Shown one piece after another: positions 7,306 through 11,982 of a stretch of DNA of 11,982 nucleotides. Location of the stretch: positions 1 to 11,982 of the forward strand of contig JAJDCT010000242.1 of NCBI GenBank assembly GCA_029260695.1. The letters run 5' to 3'. How positions within the stretch are numbered: the stretch's first letter is position 1; the number at the start of each line of letters is the position of its first letter. A program made the translations under genes and the position numbers. Source of the stretch: Phycisphaeraceae bacterium. GTDB taxonomy: Bacteria > Planctomycetota > Phycisphaerae > Phycisphaerales > Phycisphaeraceae. The notes under the pieces were generated by a model. The model saw only the letters and a program-made list of their open reading frames with translations, did no database searches and had not been told where the DNA came from.

Positions 7306-8829
7306 TTAATCGGTTTGGGTCGGTTGGTATTGTTGCATGATGAGCATGACGGCTTCGTCCTGTAGTTTTTCGTAGGGGGTTTTGCTGCCCGAAAACCCGT
7401 TGTAGAGGATGGAGAAGATGACGGTTGGTCCGGCGTCGGTTTCGATGTAGCCGGAGAGTGCACGGACGCCGGAGATGTAGCCGGTCTTGCCGCGGACCCG
7501 GCCGGGGACATTGGTGAAGCGCCGTCGGATCGTACCGTCGACCCCGCCGATGGTGAGGCTGTTAAAGAAGATGTCGGCGTCGGGGTGGTTGTGCATGTGA
7601 AGCAGCAGCGAGGAGATCATGTTGGTGGTGACGCGGTTGTTGTGGCTGAGCCCCGAGCCGTCGGCGACGACCAGGGGGTGGGTATTGATGTTTGCTTTTT
7701 CGAGGAAATCTTCGATCGCCGCCTTGCCGTTGAGCCAGGAGCCGGGCTCGTCGGTGCCGTGCTGGAGTTGGTAATCCCGACCGGTAGCTTTGCAGAGCAT
7801 CTCGGCGAAGAGGTTCTGGCTTGGCTTGTTGATCCTCGCGAGGATGTCTTCGATCTTTGTTTCGTGGACGGCGACGGTTTTTTCATTGGATGGGATCAGT
7901 TGCCCGTCGAGGTGGCTGTCGGCGCGGCGGATGGAGCCGAGGACCTCGATGCCGTGTGATTTGAGGTTCGTCTTGAGTGCGTCTGCGAAGAATGCGCCGG
8001 GGTCAACAACGGGCTTACTCTTGAGGTTGGTTTCTTTGGTGATCGGGCCGGAGATCTCGTAGATATTTCCGCCGGGGAGCCTGACGATGGCGGGGGCGTG
8101 TTCGTCTCCGCCGGAGATGGTGTTGTTGATGACGGTGATATTTTCGACCGGGGGCATGACGGTGTAGTTGGCGGGGCTGCCCTCTTCGCCGGGGGTGGCG
8201 GTGATGTCGACGCAGTTGTCGTTGAACGCCAGGGCGGAGACGGGGGCGGCGTACCAGTGGTGCAGGTCGTCGAGCCCCCATGTGGCGTGGAGGTGGAACT
8301 CATCCAGTGCGCGGTCGTCGTAGACCAGGTCGCCCTTGATTTCGGTAACGCCGCGGTCCTTGAGTGCTTCCGCCCAGTTATCGAGGATGGTGGTGGTGGA
8401 GCCGCCGTGGTTTTTAGCGATGACGGGGTCACCGGTCGCGGGGTCGCCGGTGCCGATGATCCAGAGGTCTTCGCCGTCGATGGCGAGGTAGGTTTTGAAG
8501 GTGTGGTCTGCGCCGAAGTGGTCCAGGCCTGTGGCGCTGATGAGCAGTTTCATGTTGCTGGCGGGCTTGAAGGGGTAGTCGTTGTTAGCGGTTTCGAAGA
8601 TGACTCGGCCGGAGGGGACTTCCAGGAACCGTGCGGAGACGATCGCGCCCTCGCTGTCGAGGCGGTGCAGGACGGTGTCGACTTTCTGTGCGAGGTCCGG
8701 CTGTGCGGTGCGGTCGGCGCCGTGTCCCCAGGAGCAGGCGGGGAGCAGGCAGGACACGGAAGCGATCAGCAGCCATGCCGTGAAACTACGGTGTAAGGCG
8801 TAACGGACTGGGCGGTGCGTGGGATTCAT
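7306..8829 (-). CDS. dacB: D-alanyl-D-alanine carboxypeptidase/endopeptidase (S13, PBP4 type), lipoprotein
   Basis: This 507-residue class C low-molecular-weight penicillin-binding protein trims the terminal D-Ala of peptidoglycan stem peptides and may cut cross-links outside the cytoplasmic membrane. All three active-site motifs are present: SxxK as S91-NM-K94, SxN as S395-H-N397 within ADGSGLSHNNRVT, and K448-T-G450 in RVRGKTGYISG. The N-terminus has a positively charged, then hydrophobic stretch ending in the lipobox LPAC (Cys32), so it is probably lipid-anchored. It is the last gene of a minus-strand operon after spmA and spmB, with a 37-nt gap and no clear ribosome site. The large stretch between the first two motifs is the usual S13 insertion. 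The symbol follows the E. coli S13 protein. Bacillus dacB, in the matching locus, is a different family (S11). Confidence 0.9.
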   Translation of the reverse strand: MNPTHRPVRYALHRSFTAWLLIASVSCLLPACSWGHGADRTAQPDLAQKVDTVLHRLDSEGAIVSARFLEVPSGRVIFETANNDYPFKPASNMKLLISATGLDHFGADHTFKTYLAIDGEDLWIIGTGDPATGDPVIAKNHGGSTTTILDNWAEALKDRGVTEIKGDLVYDDRALDEFHLHATWGLDDLHHWYAAPVSALAFNDNCVDITATPGEEGSPANYTVMPPVENITVINNTISGGDEHAPAIVRLPGGNIYEISGPITKETNLKSKPVVDPGAFFADALKTNLKSHGIEVLGSIRRADSHLDGQLIPSNEKTVAVHETKIEDILARINKPSQNLFAEMLCKATGRDYQLQHGTDEPGSWLNGKAAIEDFLEKANINTHPLVVADGSGLSHNNRVTTNMISSLLLHMHNHPDADIFFNSLTIGGVDGTIRRRFTNVPGRVRGKTGYISGVRALSGYIETDAGPTVIFSILYNGFSGSKTPYEKLQDEAVMLIMQQYQPTQTD

Positions 8830-8866
8830 AGGGGCGGGCCTGCGGTGGGGATAAGTCTGGGCCTGG

Positions 8867-9412
8867 TCATGGGAACATCAAACGGATGATGTACACACTG
8901 AGGAAGATCGCGAGGACATCAGCGATCAGGCCGGCGGGGAGTGCGTGGCGGGTTTTCTTCACATTCACCGCGCCGAAGTAGACGGCGAGGACGTAGAAGG
9001 TTGTTTCGGTGGAGCCGAACATGGTGGCGGCCATGCGTGTAATCATGGAGTCGGTGCCGTGCTCCTCGGCAAGTTCGGCGACCACACCGCTGGAGCCGCC
9101 GCCGGTCAACGGCCGGATGATCGCCATGGGCAAGACCTCGGGTGGGAAGCCGATGTATGTCAGCACCGGCCGTGTGAAGTCTTCCATTTTTTCCATCGCG
9201 CCAGAGGCACGGAATACGCCGATCGCAACGAAGATCGCAACGATGTAAGGCATAATCATGACCCCGATCTTGAAGCCTTCTTTGGCGCCCTCCACGAATG
9301 ACTCGTAGACGGGCACGCGTTTGATCATGCCGTAGAGCGGGATGGCGATAATGATCAGGGGGATAACGACAGCGGCGACGTAGTCCTGGTAGATGCGGAT
9401 CTGCTCCATCAT
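8867..9412 (-). CDS. spmB: Spore maturation protein B-like membrane protein
   Basis: The 181-residue membrane protein belongs to the nucleoside-recognition (Gate) domain family and is close to the length of Bacillus SpmB (about 178). Family blocks are RPLTGGGSSGV (100-110), FGSTETTFYVLAVYFGAV (132-149) and KKTRHALPAGLIADVL. There are several hydrophobic segments: about 13-30, 49-68 and the C-terminal stretch 160-179. In Bacillus SpmA and SpmB help core dehydration of spores. The biochemical activity is not known, and outside spore formers a transport or envelope role is assumed. The start ATG overlaps the spmA stop by four bases (ATGA). The ribosome site GGGAGG at 9424-9419 could serve either of the two adjacent ATG codons. 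Confidence 0.9.
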   Translation of the reverse strand: MMEQIRIYQDYVAAVVIPLIIIAIPLYGMIKRVPVYESFVEGAKEGFKIGVMIMPYIVAIFVAIGVFRASGAMEKMEDFTRPVLTYIGFPPEVLPMAIIRPLTGGGSSGVVAELAEEHGTDSMITRMAATMFGSTETTFYVLAVYFGAVNVKKTRHALPAGLIADVLAIFLSVYIIRLMFP

Positions 9413-10482
9413 GCCGCACCTCCCTTCTGGGCGTTGGGGTTGTTCGGCCGCATGGGGTCGGTCTTTTTAAACATCCGCATCCGTCCGAGCAATTTAGCGG
9501 AGGTGATCGCGACGGCCAGTGAAATGAGGGTGACCAGGAAGATCGGCAGGAAGAGCTCCGTCGCTGCCAGGCCCATGATCGCGATGAGTGTGACCGGTGG
9601 CAGGAGCTGGACACTGGCGGTGTTCATTGCTAACAACATGACCATGCTGTCGGTCGCGGTGTCTTTTTCTTTATTGAGTTCCTGAAGCGACTCCATGGCC
9701 TTGATCCCAAGGGGGGTCGCGGCGTTGCCCAAGGCGAGCATGTTGGCGGCAAGATTGATAGCGATCAGGCCCAGCGCGGGGTGGTCTTTGGGGATCTGCG
9801 GGAACAGCGGCCCGAGGACCGGACGCACCAGCTTCACGAACACGTCTATCAGCTTCGCGTCCTCGGCGATCTTCATCAAACCCATCCACAAGGCGATCAC
9901 ACCCACTAATGAGATCGCCAGGGCGATCGCGGCCTCTGCCTTCTTAAACATTGCCGCTGTGACGGTCTTCACAGTCACAAACCCCACATGGCCTAATTTG
10001 ATGCGGGCCGTTGCATGGGTCGGCTCATCGGAATCCGAAACGATATCCATGATGTCCGACGGTAATCGACCGTAATCGTCTTTCTTGGCGTCGAAGATCA
10101 CGTCCAACGGGTACGGGGCAAGCTCACCGAAGGCGATGTGTAATTCCCGACCGCTGTCCGTCGTCACGAATTGAGCGTCTATCGGTTCGGCCAGGTACGT
10201 TTCGATCTGGTCACGCAAGTCCTTGGCTTCTTCCGGATCGAGCGCCTTTTTATGATTGTCGATCGGGTCAAAGAATTCTAGATAGGTCGTGGGGGTGATG
10301 TTGACTTGCACATCGATTCTGCCGGTTGGCTCCTGGTCCAGGTAACCGGGCGGGAGTCCCATGATCTCAACGGCAATCGCTTCGCCGTTGCGGTACCTAT
10401 CGTGTCTGAAATCCCCTCCGTCCTGCCAGAGAGCGAAGAATACGCCAATGATAATCAGACCGGCCCAAATGTAGTTCAGCAT
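9409..10482 (-). CDS. spmA: Spore maturation protein A-like membrane protein with a large insert
   Basis: The 357-residue product is much longer than Bacillus SpmA (about 196). Residues 4-20 form a first membrane segment and residues from about 173 match SpmA: FWLGLMKIAE-like ALWMGLMKIAED (197-208), PLFPQIPKDHPALG (225-238), ANMLALGNAATPLGIKAM (246-263) and MNTASVQLLP (286-295). Between them is an insert of about 150 mostly polar residues (21-172) with no motif I recognise, probably a soluble domain on one side of the membrane. It is the first gene of the spmA-spmB-dacB operon and lies divergent from the polysaccharide deacetylase, 112 nt away. The ATG lacks a clear ribosome site. A GGGC/GCCC hairpin at 10485-10497 lies three bases upstream of it. 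Function beyond the family name is unknown. Confidence 0.85.
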   Translation of the reverse strand: MLNYIWAGLIIIGVFFALWQDGGDFRHDRYRNGEAIAVEIMGLPPGYLDQEPTGRIDVQVNITPTTYLEFFDPIDNHKKALDPEEAKDLRDQIETYLAEPIDAQFVTTDSGRELHIAFGELAPYPLDVIFDAKKDDYGRLPSDIMDIVSDSDEPTHATARIKLGHVGFVTVKTVTAAMFKKAEAAIALAISLVGVIALWMGLMKIAEDAKLIDVFVKLVRPVLGPLFPQIPKDHPALGLIAINLAANMLALGNAATPLGIKAMESLQELNKEKDTATDSMVMLLAMNTASVQLLPPVTLIAIMGLAATELFLPIFLVTLISLAVAITSAKLLGRMRMFKKTDPMRPNNPNAQKGGAA

Positions 10483-10594
10483 CGGGGCATCTTGCCCATT
10501 TACGGGCCGTCATGCAAGGCTGAGGTGAAAAACAACACCCCGGCCGCCTGGCTGGTCGATCTAATCAATAAACCCCAGGCACACAGCGACCCAG

Positions 10595-11590
10595 ATGACA
10601 AACCGGCCCCTATCCAACCCAAGCCAGGCTTCACAGGCGGCCCTGCCCACTACCCACCGTGATTCTCCCCGGACATCGGGGGCGTCTGCGGTGGACCCGC
10701 CGATCCGGTGTGTGAGTATTGATGTGGAGGAGTACTTCCATATCGAGGCGGCGCATGGGGCCATCGACCGGTCGGGTTGGGGGGATTGGCCGCCGCGTGT
10801 GAGGCGGAACATGGACCTGTTGCTGGAGCTGTTCGACCGGACGGGCTGCAGGGCGACGTTTTTTTTTCTGGGGTGTGTTGCGGAGCGGCACCCGGACCTG
10901 GCACGGCGTTGCGTGGACTTAGGCCACGAAGTCGCGTCGCACGGGTCGATGCACGATCGGCTGCACCGGTTGACACCGGACACGATGCGCAAAGACGTGA
11001 CCGACAGCAAGCGCCTGCTGGAAGATCAGACCGGTCAGGCGGTGCGGGGCTTTCGTTCGCCGTCCTGGTCGCTCACGCGTGAGACGGCGTGGGCCGTGGA
11101 GGTGCTGGCGGAGGCGGGGTTCGAGTACGACGCCTCTGTGTACCCGGTGAGCCACCCGGCGTACGGTGTGCCGGATGCACCGGACCGCCCGTACTTCTTG
11201 CAGGGTGTTGAAGGCGGCGCGTGTATTCTGGAGGTCCCGCCGTTGACCTGGCGTGTGATGGATAGGAACCTGCCCGTCGCGGGTGGCGGATATTTTCGGC
11301 TGCTGCCAAAGTCGCTGATGATGCGTGGGCTGTCTCAGGCGGAGGCGCAGGGTCGGCCGGGTGTGTTGTACTTCCACCCCTGGGAGTTCGACCCGGATAT
11401 GCCGAGGATGCCATTGAATATGACGGGGCGGGTGCGGACTTATACCGGGCTGAGATCGGCCGAAGCGAGGCTTGAAAAAGTCCTGCGATCGTTCGACGGC
11501 TGGGCGACGATCGGCGGGCAGTTGGATAGGCTCAATGGCCTGGCGAAGGCGACGGGTGTGTTTACGCTGCGTCGGCAAGCGGCGGCGTGA
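10595..11590 (+). CDS. XrtA/PEP-CTERM-locus polysaccharide deacetylase (NodB domain, DUF3473)
   Basis: This carbohydrate esterase family 4 protein (331 residues as given) would remove N-acetyl groups from an exopolysaccharide. NodB motifs are SIDVEEYFH (41-49, metal-binding Asp43), SHGSMHDRL (H116 and H120), GFRSPSW (152-158) and YFHPWEFDP (259-267, His261). The C-terminal half (GGGYFRLLP, HPWE.DP, the closing coil) is the DUF3473 extension of the exosortase-associated subfamily. The first ATG gives 35 low-complexity residues before the domain and has no ribosome site. An in-frame GTG at 10691 starting VDPPIRCVSIDVEEYF is closer to the usual family start, so the true start is uncertain. A run of nine T (10859-10867) encodes part of ATFFFLG. 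The 3' end overlaps the convergent glycosyltransferase by 29 nt. Confidence 0.87.
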   Translation: MTNRPLSNPSQASQAALPTTHRDSPRTSGASAVDPPIRCVSIDVEEYFHIEAAHGAIDRSGWGDWPPRVRRNMDLLLELFDRTGCRATFFFLGCVAERHPDLARRCVDLGHEVASHGSMHDRLHRLTPDTMRKDVTDSKRLLEDQTGQAVRGFRSPSWSLTRETAWAVEVLAEAGFEYDASVYPVSHPAYGVPDAPDRPYFLQGVEGGACILEVPPLTWRVMDRNLPVAGGGYFRLLPKSLMMRGLSQAEAQGRPGVLYFHPWEFDPDMPRMPLNMTGRVRTYTGLRSAEARLEKVLRSFDGWATIGGQLDRLNGLAKATGVFTLRRQAAA

Positions 11591-11982
11591 CCGAGCCTTG
11601 CTGAGGCCTTACGCCGCCGCCTAGCAATTCGATCATCGGCCCGAGCGCCTGGGGCCAGTTGTATCGGCGCTGGACACAGCGTCTTGCGGCGGCGGCGACT
11701 TGCTGACGGTAGTCATCGTTGCGCATCAGCGCCAGGACGTAGCGAGCAAACTCTTTAGGCGACTCGCCGACCAGCAGGTGTCTGCCGGGCAGTGCGCGTA
11801 TGCCGTTGGCGGCCTGAGGTGAGCAGACGACGGCGCGTTGGCAGGCCATGGCTTCGAGAACTTTGTTCTGCACGCCGCGCGCGACTTGCAGGGGCGCGAC
11901 GACGGCGGCTGCCGATTCGAGGTACGGGCGGACGTCGGGGACGGTCCCGATGATCTGCACGCCGGCGTGGTTTTTCAGGGCC
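11562..11982 (-). CDS. PEP-CTERM/XrtA-system glycosyltransferase, C-terminal part
   Basis: The frame is open from the window edge (reading ALKNHAGVQIIGTVPDVRPYL) to a TAA at 11564-11562, so the gene's 5' part lies beyond the window. The visible 139 residues are the C-terminal nucleotide-sugar-binding lobe of a GT-B fold glycosyltransferase. The stretch VRPYLESAAAVVAPLQVARGVQNKVLEAMA, with the donor-binding E in NKVLEAMA, matches the exosortase-associated family TIGR03087 as I remember it. It would add a sugar during exopolysaccharide assembly on the cytoplasmic side. Its convergent neighbour is a deacetylase of the same type of locus, so an exosortase/exopolysaccharide gene cluster probably continues to the right. 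The internal GTG at 11960 is not a likely start. Confidence 0.85.
   Translation of the reverse strand, partial: ALKNHAGVQIIGTVPDVRPYLESAAAVVAPLQVARGVQNKVLEAMACQRAVVCSPQAANGIRALPGRHLLVGESPKEFARYVLALMRNDDYRQQVAAAARRCVQRRYNWPQALGPMIELLGGGVRPQQGSVTPPLADAA
11579..11620. terminator. Inverted repeat at the overlapping convergent 3' ends
   Basis: GCGGCGGCGT (11579-11588) and ACGCCGCCGC (11611-11620) are a perfect 10-bp inverted repeat with a 22-nt loop. Inside the loop GCCT (11595-11598) can pair with AGGC (11604-11607). It straddles the stop codon of the deacetylase and lies in the last codons of the glycosyltransferase. No T-run follows on either side, so termination would not be of the classic intrinsic type. 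It may simply stall or slow polymerase from both sides. Confidence 0.45.

Noticed and set aside
8098..8796. Long open frame antisense to dacB (232 codons)
   Set aside because: It lies wholly opposite a gene with complete catalytic motifs, is Gly/Val/Asp-rich as expected from the antisense of GC-rich codons, and resembles no family.
8867..10482. Evidence for endospore formation from spmA/spmB
   Set aside because: SpmA/SpmB-type proteins occur in many non-sporulating bacteria, and no other sporulation gene is in the window.
10306..10662. Plus-strand open frame spanning the spmA/deacetylase divergent gap
   Set aside because: It starts antisense inside spmA and overlaps the deacetylase 5' region, with no ribosome site and no recognisable domain.

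Overview
The window is high-GC bacterial DNA with dense, mostly operonic genes. It most likely comes from the Planctomycetota, probably a Phycisphaerae-type member. The lineage call rests on the kind of genes seen: a DUF4159 C-terminus, PEP-CTERM/XrtA-associated exopolysaccharide genes, an SpmA/SpmB pair in a lineage that need not sporulate, and GTG starts behind AAGGAG ribosome sites. It is an inference, since no rRNA or other phylogenetic marker is present.

Layout, left to right. (1) The 3' end of a DUF4159 protein (1-244, +). (2) A plus-strand operon (414-3579): a C45-type autoproteolytic amide hydrolase/acyltransferase, a class III omega-aminotransferase of the GABA/beta-alanine type, and a GNAT N-acetyltransferase. 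(3) A 197-nt inverted-repeat element (3574-3770) that supplies the stop codons of the two genes converging on it. (4) Minus-strand agmatine deiminase (aguA, 3765-4814) and N-carbamoylputrescine amidase (aguB, 5086-6081), separated by a repeat-rich 271-nt gap. AguB carries an in-frame insert containing a palindrome. (5) An LD-carboxypeptidase (S66, 6213-7226, +), divergent from aguB. (6) A minus-strand operon spmA-spmB-dacB-like (10482 to 7306) encoding two membrane proteins and an S13 D-Ala-D-Ala carboxypeptidase lipoprotein. (7) Two XrtA/PEP-CTERM exopolysaccharide genes that converge and overlap at their 3' ends: a polysaccharide deacetylase (+, 10595-11590) and a glycosyltransferase (-, 11562 to beyond the edge).

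There are two metabolic themes. One is nitrogen and polyamine metabolism: AguB and AguA convert agmatine to putrescine, while the omega-aminotransferase, GNAT and C45 hydrolase could handle omega-amino acids, amines and their amides. The other is the cell envelope: LD- and DD-carboxypeptidases, SpmA/SpmB, and exopolysaccharide modification.

The most unusual features are the repeats. A 20-nt motif, GCGACAAGTCGCGGCGCTTC, recurs in three intergenic gaps, always in the same orientation. The long inverted-repeat element ends both flanking genes. A tandem 31-nt repeat abuts the aguB stop, and a palindrome lies inside the aguB coding sequence. SpmA also carries an insert of about 150 residues after its first membrane segment. 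No CRISPR array, tRNA, rRNA, transposase or phage gene was seen.
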